From positions 4,708,512 to 4,772,511 of the forward strand of contig OY811975.1 of assembly GCA_963681505.1 (NCBI GenBank): a DNA stretch of 64,000 bases. The letters are read 5' to 3'. A program made the position numbers and the translations under genes. Each line of letters starts with the position of its first letter. Within the stretch, counting starts at the first letter, position 1. Below, in pieces: positions 35,738-47,615 of the stretch. This stretch comes from Eunapius fragilis. Taxonomy: Eukaryota; Porifera; Demospongiae; Spongillida; Spongillidae. The notes below the pieces were generated by a model. That model ran no database searches. It was not told the origin of the DNA and saw only the letters and a program-made list of their open reading frames with translations.

Positions 35738-37073
35738 GCAAAATGAGAACTGTCAATTTGTTTTTGACAACTCTCTGTTGCGAGGTGCGCACCAGTTTGA
35801 AGGAAGTTCCTGTCCAGTATTTTACACGCAATCCAGTCATTAGTTAATTTCAAATGGATACTGGTAAGGCAACCTGACACCTGGATGTGAACTTGCTGGT
35901 TCAATTTGTCCAATCGGATTCCAAAACATAACTGTGACTCCTTGTGCAACGTGATTTACAGGATGGGAATAGCGCCAGCCAGCAATAAACTTCTGACTCC
36001 AGTGATTGCAGCCCTGTAGGGAAAACTCTCCATCCCATGCTGTCTGATTTCTATCTCTCTGTATGATCTTCCTTCCTTATAGCAGTTGGATATTCATATA
36101 CCTCAACTCGTTCACTTTTGACATTACCAGCTCTAACGGCATAGTCAGGTAATATATAATTTCTTGCTATCTTGTAGCAAGAAATGCAGTATGCGTCATT
36201 AATGGAGCAATCACAGTAAAATTCATGGTCACCAAATTTTGTTAGTAAAATGTGGCTTTGGAGGAGAGCTGTTTCTGTCTTTCCTTTTAGCTCCGCACTT
36301 TTGTTTATCTCACAGTGCTTTCAGTGACTAAATATTTCTTGTGAACTGCTGGGAATTTCAAGATTAGCAATAGGATTCAATACCTTGTATGGCTGAAGCT
36401 TTTTACTCTTCCTCTTGCAACATTAATATTGGCCTTTGCTATAGAGGCATATAGTATATTGAACCCCTAAGATCAGGCAGACCATTGGCTGCTATAAAGA
36501 TGCCATGAAAAGCTATTCATAATTTTCATGGATTGGGATGTGTGGAGCATGAACAATATTTTCCTGAAGACAATTTCTGACATTAGGGTACACTTTGCAT
36601 GGTTTGCATGCAGTAAACCAACAAAAAACAAATATATGAAAGGTTTACCTGGAATGCAGTTGGTCATCTAACTGTATACTTGACATCATTACAAGTATAG
36701 TTATGTATGTACATTAGAAACCTCTGAAAAGTGGATACCACTCTATTTTGTATATCACGTGGTGTAACAATACAGCACAAATCAGAATATGGATACCCAA
36801 TTATCCAATAATTTTTACAAAAAAATCTAAGCAGTTTCTAAATTTATCTCATAGCAGCTCACTAATACCAGTTATTATGAGAATCAACTTGGTATTTTTA
36901 CAATTATCTACGTGTTTGCATATCTGTTGTGGTATGGCACTGTACACATCCACAAAATCATCCATACCAAAGCAATCATGTGGTGTTGTATGAAAGTGCC
37001 GGCATGGACCTATTTTCAGTGATAAAGTCTTTGATGCGTGCAATAGAGCGGGACGAGAAGCAATATAGAGCAA
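35738..37073 (+). pseudogene. pseudogene of the multi-pass membrane protein family
   Basis: 35738-36016 matches the 5' coding part of the gene at 27772 (ATGAGAACTGTCAATTTGTT; AATGGATACTGG; GACACCTGGA; CAGGATGGGAATA; GACTCCAGTGA) with frameshifts and stops. At 36880-37073 the C-terminus reappears (CTACGTGTTTGCATATCTGT, then ATAGAGCGGGACGAGAAGCA ending TTTAA). The middle is replaced by sequence that carries minus-strand coding-like exons of TRAF gene C. The gene is dead. Confidence 0.7.
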
Positions 37074-38354
37074 TTTAAATTAAACCACCTGGAGATCATA
37101 ACATTGATTGACGATACCCTTTATGCATGTAACTTTATGTATCCAACAATTGATACTAGCTTACAAACATCAACTATGAGTGGCTAAAGATATTTATGCC
37201 AGGGAACTATTGATGAGTTGGGGACAACAGGAGTGACAGAGCAGGCTGCGTTATGTTCCTCACCACAGATGTATGGTCTCTTGTAGTTCTACTGCTTCAG
37301 CATTCATGCTACCACTGTTAATTTATGCATGTAAATTTAATTGCACATGCGCTAAATCAGTAAGGCTGTTTGGAATGGATAGCTGTGATTGGTCAGTTTA
37401 CTGGTATAGTACTCAAAGCTCCGTTGATGGCTGTTATTAAAATTTACAGTATTATTTTGGAACAGATAATGCGCAAATGTTACCTTTTCCAGATTCTGAT
37501 TTTTCCTGCATTTCTCCTTGCTCTGTTTCAATCATCAATACCTCTGTTCTCACTTCCTTATTTGGAGCTGCACACACACAATGAGCATTCAGATCATTTG
37601 TGAGAATGAATACATTTTGTCATCCAAATATTGCTTATACCTAATTCTATGTTGGTTGCTGTTTCATTGGATATGGATCCAACACCACCTTCAGTGACTT
37701 TATGCTGTTTCATTATTTCACTTGGATCTAAAATTTCAAATATCCATCAAATAAAGCAATGGGTTGCTTTTGCATTTGCTAAAACAAACAACACTGATAT
37801 TACCTTTTGAAGCTTCCGGTTTTTCCTGCGCTCCTTGTTCTGTTTGAATTACAGATCCTTCTGTTATTGCTTCCTGGTTTGTAGCTATTAAACACAAATA
37901 ACAAGTATAATCAGCCAAAATAATGCATGCGGTGATGGAAGCATTCATGGCAGTATTTGTATTTGTCTCTCTCTAGCAACATGTAAATGTGATACGCATA
38001 CATATATATACACGAATATCATATTGAAATAAGTGGTTTGTTATGAAAACAGCATTGAAGCTTCATCTGGAACACCAATATGTTTTCATATAGCCATTCT
38101 TAGTACCCATATTGGGACTAGAACTGCAATAGTAAAGTAGTCCACATTTTTATTCTATGCATTTTTTTTGTCCCCATTAGAACTGCAACAATGTTCAAAA
38201 AGTAGTAATTAATATTAAGTAATACCAGTATAATGACAACTCCCTGGTGTTGCATGTACGAACCTTCAGGTATGTCGTTGACCACCGTAACTCTGAAGGT
38301 CAAGTTACCTTGCTTAAGATATTCATGAGTTAAGTCACCAGCAAGTATTTTATT
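36051..38354 (-). pseudogene. truncated 3' copy of TRAF gene C
   Basis: The first unit of the tandem duplication. The MATH remnant (NKILAGDLTHEYLKQGNLTF) begins right at the duplication junction and ends at a GTACGA/GTGCGT-type donor. Two short linker exons follow (37887-37805 and about 37570-37487, both Glu/Gln-rich), then the putative terminal exon ending at 36051. Without the RING-like head and most of the MATH domain it cannot make a TRAF protein. The exons themselves are otherwise open. Confidence 0.65.
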
Positions 38355-38381
38355 TACTCTCCATCCCATGCTGTCTGATTT

Positions 38382-41300
38382 CTATCTCTCTGTATGGTCT
38401 TCCTTCCTTATAGCAGTTGGATATTCATATACCTCAACTCGTTCACTTTTGACATTACCAGCTCTAACGGCATAGTCAGGTAATATATAATTTCTTGCTA
38501 TCTTGTAGCAAGAAATGCAGTATGCGTCATTAATGGAGCAATCACAGTAAAATTCATGGTCACCAAATTTTGTTAGTAAAATGTGGCTTTGGAGGAGAGC
38601 TGTTTCTGTCTTTCCTTTTAGCTCCGCACTTTTGTTTATCTCACAGTGCTTTCAGTGACTAAATATTTCTTGTGAACTGCTGGGAATTTCAAGATTAGCA
38701 ATAGGATTCAATACCTTGTATGGTTCAAGCTTTTTACTCTTCCTCTTGCAACATTAATATTGGCCTTCGCTATAGAGGCATATAGTATATTGAACCCCTA
38801 AGATCAGGCAGACCATTAACTGCTTTAAAGCTGCCATGAAAAGCTATTCATAATTTTCATGGATTGGGATGTGTGGAGCATGAACAATATTTTCCTGAAG
38901 ACAATTTCTGACATTAGGGTACACTTTGCATGGTTTGCATGCAGTAAACCAACAAAAAACAAATATATGAAAGGTTTACCTGGAATGCAGTTGGTCATCT
39001 AACTGTATACTTGACATCATTACAAGCATAGTCATGTATGTGCATTAAAAACCTCTGAAAAGTGGATACCACTCTATTTTGTATATCACGTGGTGTAACA
39101 ATACAGCACAAATCAGAATATGGATACCCAATTATCCAATAATTTTTACAAAAAAATCTAAGCAGTTTCTAAATTTATCTCATAGCAGCTCACTAATACC
39201 AGTTATTATGAGAATCAACTTAGTATTTTTACAATTATCTACGTGTTTGCACATCTGTTGTGGTATGGCACTGTACACATCCACAAAATCATCCATACCA
39301 AAGCAATCATGTGCCTATTTTCAGTGACAAAGTCTTTGATGCGTGCAATAGAGCGGGACGAGAAGCAATATAAAGCAATTTAAATTAAACCACCTGGAGA
39401 TCATAACATTGATTGACGATACCCTTCATGCATGTAACTTTATGTATCCAACAATTGATACTAGCTTACAAACATCAACTATGAGTGGCTAAAGATATTT
39501 ATGGCAGGGAAGTATTGATGAGTTGGAGACAACAGGAGTGACAGAGCAGGCTGCGTTATTTTCCTCACCACAGAAGTATGGTCTCTTGTAGTTCTATTGC
39601 TTCAGCATTCATGCTACCACTGTTAATTTATGCATGTAAATTTAATTGCACATACGCTAAATCAGTATAAGGCTGTTTGGAATGGGTAGCTGTGATTGGT
39701 CAGTTTACTGTTATAGTACTCAAAGCTCCGTTGATGGCTGTTATAAAATTTACAGTATTATTTTGGAACAGATAATGCGCAAATGTTACCTTTTCCAGAT
39801 TCTGATTTTTCCTGCATTTCTCCTTGCTCTGTTTCAGTCATCAATACCTCTGTTCTCACTTCCTTATTTGGAGCTGCACACACACAATGAGCATTCAGAT
39901 CATTTGTGGGAATGAATACATTTTGTCATCCAAATATTGCTTATACCTAATTCTATGTTGGTTGCTGTTTCATTGGAAAAATAATGCATGCAGTGATGGA
40001 AGCATTCATGGCAGTATTTGTATTTGTCTCTCTCTGGCAACATGCAAATTATTGTAATGTGATATGCATACATATATATGGGGCAGTGCAAGAGAAAATT
40101 GGGCTTTTGCAAATTTTTTCAAGTTTTCAAATTTAACAGTTTTTGGATACAGGATAGCGCTCTCTACAAAACAGTTCTTACGCATCCAAAATTGGACAGT
40201 GTATCATAGAGCTACAAAGCGCTGAATTTTTAATTAGCCATACATTTCAATGGCAAGCATTACTTTCTTTTAGTTGTCTTGGAATTTTCTCAAAATCCTA
40301 CATAAGCCCGAATTTCTCTTGCACTGCCCCATATATATATATATACACGCATATCATAATGAAATAAGTGGTTTGTTATGAAAACAGCATTGAAGCTTCA
40401 TCTGGAACACCAATACATTTTCATATCCTTTCTTAGTACCCATATTGGGACTATAACTGCAATAGTAAAGTAGTCCACATTGTTATTCTATGCTTTTTTG
40501 TCCCCATTAGAACTGCAACAATGTTCAAAAAGTAGTAATTAATATTAAGTAATACCAGTATAATGACAACTCCCTGGTGTTGCATGTACGCACCTTCAGG
40601 TATGTCGTTGACCACCGTAACTCTGAAGGTCAAGTTACCTTGCTGAAGATATTCATGAGTTAAGTCACCAGCAAGTATTTTATTGATGGGAATAAACATT
40701 CGATTCCCATAACCTAATTCTTGGCGCTCGCGATCAGTCACTCTCATGGTGTGCTTTACATCCACACTGTCATCAAATACAATGAAGGTTTCGTGGTGTT
40801 TGCCAGATTTCTGATTGAGAAGCTGAACTAGCACTTTGCCTCGAAATGGAAACACAAGATTATTGTCATTCACACCTCTCATTAGATATATGTACACTGA
40901 AAGGCAGCTATCATTATCTTCAATATTCACCCTTAGACACATCCTGTAGCCCAGTAGTTGGGTATAGAATGATGGGCTAAACCAGGGCTTCTTTGACTTT
41001 CTGAACTCATCAAATTTGTTCAGTGTGAACTCTTGAGGCACAATGGATGTTATGGTCTTCAGAGTACTATGATAGTCTTTTGATTGTTGGTTGTGTTGCT
41101 CTAGTTCATCTAAACACCCCTCCCATCTGCAACCTTGGTCACTGTATTGGCATCTAACTTTCAGCTTCTTTACCTTGCGTTCAAATCCTCTGTCTGGGTA
41201 GGAACCAAATTGTGTACTTTTACACCATGGACATGTAGTTTTGTTAAGTCTTTGAAGTGCTTGTTTTGATATTCTTCTCCCACAGCATGTTGCCTGATAG

Positions 41301-41445
41301 GGATCCAAAAGTAACTCACACATGATAGGACAGTAATATTCATCCTGTAATTCTAACTCATTTATCAAGTGCAGACCATGTTCTGCATCACTTAATTCTG
41401 TTGAGGTGCTGATAGCACTTGTTGCATATGGCACCTGTTCTTCAA
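38382..41445 (-). CDS. TRAF gene C: RING-like + TRAF zinc finger + MATH, with 3' exons
   Basis: The main exon 41445-40594 opens with a phase-1 acceptor (TTTAAACAG). It encodes a RING-like head (YYCPIMCELLLDPYQATCCG, CPWC), a TRAF finger (RCQYSDQGCRWEG) and the MATH domain (WFSPSFYTQLLGYRMCLRV). It ends at the donor GTGCGT in phase 1. A Glu-rich linker exon, 39873-39790 (APNKEVRTEVLM), fits in phase. A minus-strand open stretch at about 38648-38382 with a Cys-x-Cys...Cys-x2-Cys cluster (FYCDCSINDAYCISCYKIA) and a stop at 38382 is a candidate last exon, but its acceptor is weak. The exon upstream of 41445 was not found. The frame continues past the donor into intron, so a 327-codon reading without splicing is misleading. 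Likely a cytoplasmic adaptor. Confidence 0.65.
39200..39378 (+). pseudogene. second C-terminal fragment of the membrane-protein family
   Basis: Copy of 36880-37073 in the second unit of the tandem duplication, with a 26-bp deletion near 39313. It lies inside the proposed 3' intron of TRAF gene C, on the opposite strand. Confidence 0.65.
40080..40330. mobile_element. 251-bp MITE in a TA-repeat target
   Basis: The ends are inverted copies of GGGGCAGTGCAAGAGAAA followed by a GGGCTT block (about 27 bp, one or two mismatches). The equivalent place in the first duplication unit (about 38005) is an empty ATATATATA tract. The insertion therefore happened after the tandem duplication or was lost from the other unit. 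No coding capacity. Confidence 0.85.
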
Positions 41446-42899
41446 CTGTTTAAAGAAGTGAGAAATTCATTAAGGTTGATAGCTTGAAGTAATAATACTG
41501 TTATTAATATAGCATTGCGTCCAATATATTTACATACATGAGATTAGTTTGCTGCAGCCTATTGATTCAACTGATCAAAAATGCTTATTTTGATGATTAC
41601 ATACATTTATATGCTATACTTGGTTTTGTGTTTGTCACGTTTAACATTTCAGTCATAACATTCACGGATATTGCCTACCATATAAAATTACGGTCAGGTC
41701 TCCCACCTTCTATCGACAGACATGCCAATTTCCCCAACACACCTCTCAGTCAATCTTATTACGCTATCCATTATTGAAAGCAGCCCCCAGTGATATTGCA
41801 CATGCTTGCGGCATCAAAGCAGTAATATTTGTTTGGTTAGTTCATACCTACCTGAACTTTAACAGACAAAGATGCCTGAAAATCAATGAACTGTTTCATA
41901 ACCATGAAAGTTCTTGGTAATATAATAATTAGTGTTTGCCTTTGACTGGGCAATTCTCACTTTGCAACTTAATTTTAAATGCTGTAATAAATTGGTTACA
42001 TTGATCTTCATTAGTTCATATTCTAGCTACAGCAGTTATGCAAATCAGCCTAATTAGCTTGATTATGTGATGATAGTTGCACCCATTTAATGCACAAATA
42101 ATGTAGAATTGTACTAGATAGGCAGTTAAATACTCCTATTTGCTGACATTGGATAGCTATGAACAAGACTCAACCGTATAGATTTTAACTAAAACACATA
42201 TTTAAAAAAATCAGAAAAGGGTTAAAATATTCATATATAGCAGAGACCAGCTTCCTTCCAAATTTGATCACATTCACACCCAATGTGCCCTCAAAAATGG
42301 ATGGCAAATTGATGATGCTCTCAATGAGTTCTATAATGTTTGGAGGTGGTAACTTCGCTCCACCCCCCACCCCCCCCCCCCCCCCCCCCCGCAAGTAAAC
42401 CATAAGCAATCTGTCAGGAAAGTGTTGGCATATAAAACCTGCAGGCGGCGCTGCATAAAGCCATGAAACAAGAGGAAAAGCCAAATAACCCATGTTTAGT
42501 TTTTCCTGTGCTATATTTACAATGCTGTATACCACCAAAGAACTATGTCTGATGAGAATTATTCTGAAATTGAGGCAGTATAATATTATTACTTCTGGGA
42601 TCACACATTATGTTGTGACAGATGGAAATGGATTGAGGATCTCCAGTTGCAGACTTCAAATGGTCAGCATAAGAGCATGTCTCTATTACTTGTTTTTTTT
42701 TAATACTTCAGTATATTATTATAACAAAGGGTGCACGTACAGAAGTACAAATACTAATCACAAACATATGTTTCACTCTATACTCTTTGGAGGATGGCTC
42801 TGGCATTAGCTCTTATTAAGCAAATGCTTCAATTAGAAAACAGGTTGAAATATACCTGTGACTTAATTGGAAGCGACTTGCAGATTGCAATTCGAGCTT
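41446..42899. other. intergenic, C-run
   Basis: Upstream of TRAF gene C. A C run interrupted by one A lies near 42361-42390. No supported exon. Short frames here lack motifs. Confidence 0.4.
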
Positions 42900-43690
42900 A
42901 AAGTTGAAAGATTTAGCAGTGAGATAACGGTATATGTATTATCCAGATTGTGGATGGTCAGGAAAGGGCCCAGCGCCAGCTTCAACATGGACTGATGCAT
43001 GCACACGGTTGACTAACTGCACTAAAGGATCCTGAGTGCATTGTGGCGTGAGATAACATCACCCACACATTTTCATATTAATGCATGGTGGCCAAAAGTG
43101 TCCAGACTGTGGGCAAGACAGAAGGTACACTGAGAGCTCTGGGAGGTACCATGCCTGGTATGAGTGAAAGTTGGCTGCACTCAGTATCCTCTTTAAAAGC
43201 TCCTGCAACCTTATTTAAGACCAAAGCAAACAGAAAAGGACCTATTGGGTCTCCCTGCTGCTCACCTGATTGTGATGTTAGGTTACCCATAGGGTGCCAC
43301 AGGAAAGGGTGAGAGCCTTATCACCAAGAGACTACATTAAACGCATTCTTGAAAACCACCGTGAGGACAGAAAAATGCATGTTATTCCAATGCCTATCCA
43401 CACAGGCTTTAATTCCGTGAGCAACCTTTTCTGAACCCATGGGGCAAACCACACCAAACTGTATAGGCTCAAAAATCAATAACTCCTATGTTTAATGACA
43501 GCGCACAAGCATTTTCCTGTCAACCTCCTCAAGACCTTGCCCACAACAATTGGTCTTATGTCCAAAGCAAACCTGAGCTTTAACTTATTGAGACCCACAA
43601 GCCATGAAATGAGAAACCTCCTGGGGGACTTTCCCAGGCACCAAGAGGTTAACAACTGGTCTAAGAAGGGAAAAAAACTGTAGAAATTTC
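42900..43690 (-). pseudogene. non-LTR retrotransposon remnant (reverse transcriptase + C-terminal domain)
   Basis: Minus-strand pieces in several frames: LVPGKVPQEV and a block ending FGVVCPMGSEKVAHGIKACV, then VVFKNAFN, then SQSGEQQGDPIGPFLFALVL. The last corresponds to the conserved GxQQGDPLGP motif of LINE reverse transcriptases. Downstream VNRVHASVHVEAGAGP resembles the C-terminal domain of a LINE family common in marine invertebrates, from memory. Stops and frameshifts throughout. The catalytic YxDD box was not found. Confidence 0.7.
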
Positions 43691-44806
43691 AGCCACATCT
43701 ATCAGGTGTTTGCACATGTAACCAGAAGGATCACCCACTGCAGTACCTTTTGGGAATGATTTCAGGATATTATAAATATCAAAATCATCATTCAAGGATA
43801 TGGATGGTGAGGTTGTTTCTGGGATTACAAGAACTGGGTGTTCTTCCCTTAATAGCTTCCATGCATCATCACTATTTTGGGTGCCACTGGCCAGAGGATA
43901 CTAAAATTCCACAAGCTTTAGCAAGCATGCCCTCACAGGCAGCGAACTGCAAAATCACTGAGATTTTGTGAAATATAACAGTCATCTGAGCGAGAGCGCT
44001 CCAAGGTCGATTCTGTGGCCCTGCGACTTCACCATATTTCACACTCACCTGTACACCACAGATTACATAGGGAGTCTATTGGGATTGGTTTATTACGTGC
44101 TTTGTTATTTTTGGTTTGTGTTAAGCAACCCATTTCTGCTTTATAGTATCCTGGTATTCCTTGGATCTTCTTTGTAGCATTGGTATTCTGCAACCCATTT
44201 TTTCATGTTCATCAATCCCTTGCTTAATAGCATTGGTCACTACTTCTCATGATTGTATACGAAGCTTGAGTAACTCAAAAGCTTTGTGACAGTCTTGATT
44301 TTAAAAGTATTCAATTTGTCATATTTCTCTCTTCTTTGCTGATGTGAAGCCATTTTGAACTAAGCACAACCCGCATTGTCCATATGTGTAAAATCCATTG
44401 TAATTGAAACACCAATGAAAATTGGTCACTTGGTCAATTCATGGGCCATAATAGAAATAACAAATAAGGTATTTAGTATCGATTATTTATATTTGCTTGA
44501 CACCTGGTGATGCTCTTTTTTTATGTATAGCTATATGTATGTTTGGAGTCGACTGATGCTTCCTATCTTGAGAAAAAAGACGGCAGAGAAAAGTTTTAAC
44601 CGCATTGATGCTAAAAATGTTAATTTCTAGTGCCGGCATAACAGACAACCTTTAGAATACTGATACCTGAATTTATCTACTGATTAAATATACAATGTAT
44701 ATTTCTGTTACAATACTACACATGCATCTGCTTGATTCTTTAGTTTGGTAAATATTGATATTAATATTGATATTACAGACGAAAAGCTATATTGGTAATA
44801 AAGTTA
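43691..44806. other. intergenic, downstream of TRAF gene D
   Basis: No supported feature. Gene D's next exon is expected on the minus strand in this direction, but none could be identified. Confidence 0.4.
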
Positions 44807-44851
44807 TTTCCAATTGACCTTCATGCAAGGAAGTTGAAGGTCAATTGGAAA
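44807..44851. repeat. perfect 17-bp stem hairpin
   Basis: TTTCCAATTGACCTTCA (44807-44823) and its exact reverse complement (44835-44851) flank an 11-bp loop, just downstream of the donor at 44864 of TRAF gene D on the coding strand. It could be a structured intronic element or a MITE end pair. Confidence 0.7.
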
Positions 44852-44863
44852 ATATAGACTCAC

Positions 44864-46833
44864 CACTTTTTACAGCAACTTGCTTTGATTCTACGTGAAT
44901 TTTGATCATTCGGATATCATCACTAAGGTATTTTTGCCTTTCTTCCAGTGTGAAATGCAAAATTCTCAAGCCTTTTTTTTGTCGTTCACTGTCCATCACT
45001 CTTGCACTGTACACATCACTGATAGAATCATCAAACACGACAACATTCTCTTGTGTGTCACGAGACATTTCAAGTTGTGTACTCACTTTGCCTCGAAATG
45101 GAAATTGAAGTCTACTGTCGTTTGCACTTTTCATTAGATGGAGATAGATTGAAAGATTCCCTGATTCAGTATTTTCTAACCTTAAACACATTCTGTAACC
45201 ACCAGGATGCGAATAGAATGAAGGGCTGAACCATGGATGCTTAGATTGTAGAATGCCTTTCAAACTGAACTCTTGAGGTACAATTGCAACAATCTTAGTC
45301 AATGACTTGTGATACTCTGATGAACTATTTTTGTGTGCCTCAAGCTCACCCACTTGCCCTTCCCACCTACATCCTCTTTCAGCATATGGACACCTCACTT
45401 GAAGGTCAATGATACATTTTTGAAATGGCCAGTCAAAAAGCGCACTAAACTCTTGGCTTTCACACAATGGGCATAAATGTCGGGAGTAGTACTTTTGAAG
45501 GGCCTGTTGGGATAAGTGACGACCGCAGCATGTAGTCTTGAAAGGATTAGTCAGCAGTGAGTTTGTGATAGGACATCGAAACTCTTCTGGAATTTCCAGG
45601 TCATTTATAAGATCATGAATGTCTTCATGAACTGCTTCATCCTCAGTCACTTCATATTCCCCTACAGAAAATGTTATAGATAATTGCATTAATATATTGA
45701 TCCACGGTAACATGTTGTTTAAAAATAGATTGATGGAATGGAAACATGCAAATACTAATCAGATGCATTCAACAACAACCATACCAGCTTTGCTTTCCGT
45801 AATATTGCCTTTTGGATGCTGTGTGGTAGATGTACATGAACTACAATTATCATCAGTGCATGATTGCATAACATTAAAGTCAGCTCTAAACTTACTTCTG
45901 GTGGTTCCACTTTCATCGCTGTATTTGATGATAACTTTAGTACACTGGTACTTTTGTTAATAGTGAAATGATAACCAATTGTTTCAAATTCTGTTATTTG
46001 GAGTAGTGATAGCTGCTTTAATTGATCATCAGTCAGTGGAAACATAGTGCGATGAAGACATTGTGGAATGCTGTACAATAGTTGAGTACAGCCTGCACTA
46101 CAGTTAGTCAATTTTAGTGAATATTTTTCAAGACCTAATACTTTTGCCATCTCCCCTTCAAATCTTTGAATCTCGCCATGGGTAATGGTTTCAAAAGACA
46201 TTTGAACCTTCACTTTCAAAACAGGATTTTTTGCAGTACAACTGACAAGAGGATCTTGATCTTTGGTACTATTTGGATCCATTGCAAAAGGGTGATCTTT
46301 GATACTGTTGTTACAATACTTCCTTAATGCAGCTTCATATTGGGCGTATGATTCATCAAATTCGGCTGTGCCACTAGCTGCCCCTGTTTCTTTAGAAACA
46401 CTTTTCACTATAACTTTCATAAGCTTGCAATTTGTCCAGCAAACATAGTCCTGAACAATCCTCCATAACTCTCTGTGGGAACTAGCATTATTTATATCTA
46501 GACTTCGATCCTCAAATAATGGCACAACTTTGGTGCTGCGGTTCTTCACAGGTTTTGTACCTGAAATTGTGCACCATATGTCCTTATGATGGTCCAGGTT
46601 GACACTTTTCAGCCATTTCATAAAGGCGGCATTTAGGTCTGTATGAATATTTTCTAGTTTGTCCTTGCTTACATCACATTCATGTAAAAACTGTTTGTAT
46701 TCTGGCTCTTCATCATAGTGTGCTGAGAGGTCAGGGGAGTTCACGGATTGTGATGTTACAAATGCACTCTGATCTATTGAAGTAGATAGGATTGAATTGT
46801 CACAAGCCATCAAAGGACTTAAAAATGTACTTG
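44864..46833 (-). CDS. TRAF gene D: domain X + RING-like + TRAF zinc finger + MATH
   Basis: Exons: 46833-45896 (first possible ATG 46810, MACDNSILSTSIDQ), a 34-bp microexon 45818-45785 (HPKGNITESKA), and 45661-44864. Joining the large exons directly breaks the frame. The microexon restores it, exactly as in gene A. The first exon has the domain X landmarks ASSHRELWRIVQDYVCWTN, CKLMKVIV and LKQLSLLQITEFETIGYHF. The last encodes FRCPITNSLLTNPFKTTCCG, CPLC, CPYAERGCRWEGQ and WFSPSFYSHPGGYRMCLRL. The frame leaves through a donor GTGAGT in phase 1, so one or more 3' exons are missing. The first exon also opens with a phase-1 acceptor (AATCAG), which suggests an upstream death-fold exon as in gene E. 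Confidence 0.75.
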
Positions 46834-47396
46834 CTGATTGATTAATTAATCATATCATTTTATAGCAGATAATTGGGACAGATCAACCATCTGGGGTTAT
46901 AATTTTATCACTCATTATATATTTGCAACGTTACAACGGTTTCCTTTAAAATCTCCTACACATGTTCCCACACCGTTTTTCTCTATGTAAACCAATTTTG
47001 GAGATGTCTATATTTTCGCAGCCATGAGTACAAAGTTCACCAACCCATCCGGTTGAATTCTGCATATTTTCAGGTACGAATGTCATACACACGTCACATT
47101 TGGTGGGTTTATAAAAGGAGTTCTGTAGCGATAGAATTGCTCAGGTCGTTGTCTTGAATGTTATCCGATGCGGGGATATAAGTTTTCCTAGATTCGAGCC
47201 GATGATGTCGACATACGCCTCCCGTACATTGAATAGGACATGCTTTGCTTAAATCCATGGCGCGAATCGAGCGGGAAAATGTGTTCTCAAATTGCAATAA
47301 CTACGTAACGGATAACATTCAAGCCAACGATCTGAACTAATATGTACCGGCTGATCTCCTGGGGTGCATTTGTCTATACCGAGGTATACAGAAATG
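46834..47396. other. intergenic or intron between genes E and D
   Basis: No supported exon. A 62-codon minus-strand frame at 47109-47297 has no motif. If genes E and D are one transcription unit, this is intron. Confidence 0.35.
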
Positions 47397-47467
47397 TAAT
47401 TTATTCACGTTCTGCCAGTTACATTCCTTTTACATTTGACAGTGACATGCTCGTTGTATAGATATAT

Positions 47468-47605
47468 CACAGGGAACAAAAAGTATCGAATCATTTAGAA
47501 ATTATTGTGGGATTGAACAGAAATCATACACTTCGTTGATTTTTGTGTGCTTCTCTGTTCATTCGTGCAATGATTTCTAAATGATTCGACGCTTTTTTCC
47601 CTGTG
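47468..47605. mobile_element. inner MITE 1 (138 bp)
   Basis: Inverted ends of about 35 bp with mismatches: CACAGGGAACAAAAAG and CTTTTTTCCCTGTG, plus TCGAATCATTTAGAAAT and its complement. Confidence 0.75.
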
Positions 47606-47615
47606 GATCCTTCAG

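Larger units (their letters stand above)
36024..40684. repeat. 2.33-kb tandem duplication (units 36024-38355 and 38356-40684)
   Basis: Both units start ACTCTCCATCCCATGCTGTC and end GCAAGTATTTTATT, with high identity between. The left breakpoint lies at the membrane-protein pseudogene and the right one within the MATH exon of TRAF gene C. Unit 1 therefore carries a beheaded copy of that gene's 3' part. Unit 2 has lost about 240 bp (37672-37910 in unit 1) and gained a 251-bp MITE. A 26-bp gap near 39313 is another difference. Confidence 0.9.

Noticed and set aside
36748..37073. Minus- and plus-strand frames duplicated at 36748-37073 and 39079-39327, suggesting a conserved small gene
   Set aside because: The conservation is explained by the tandem duplication, and the + strand aligns with the C-terminus of the multi-pass membrane protein, so it is a pseudogene end.
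40451..40593. C-terminal extension of TRAF gene C (IILVLLNINYYFLNIVAVL) as a membrane tail
   Set aside because: It lies past a GTGCGT donor at the expected end of the MATH domain and is translated intron; the same intronic stretch is copied in the truncated unit.
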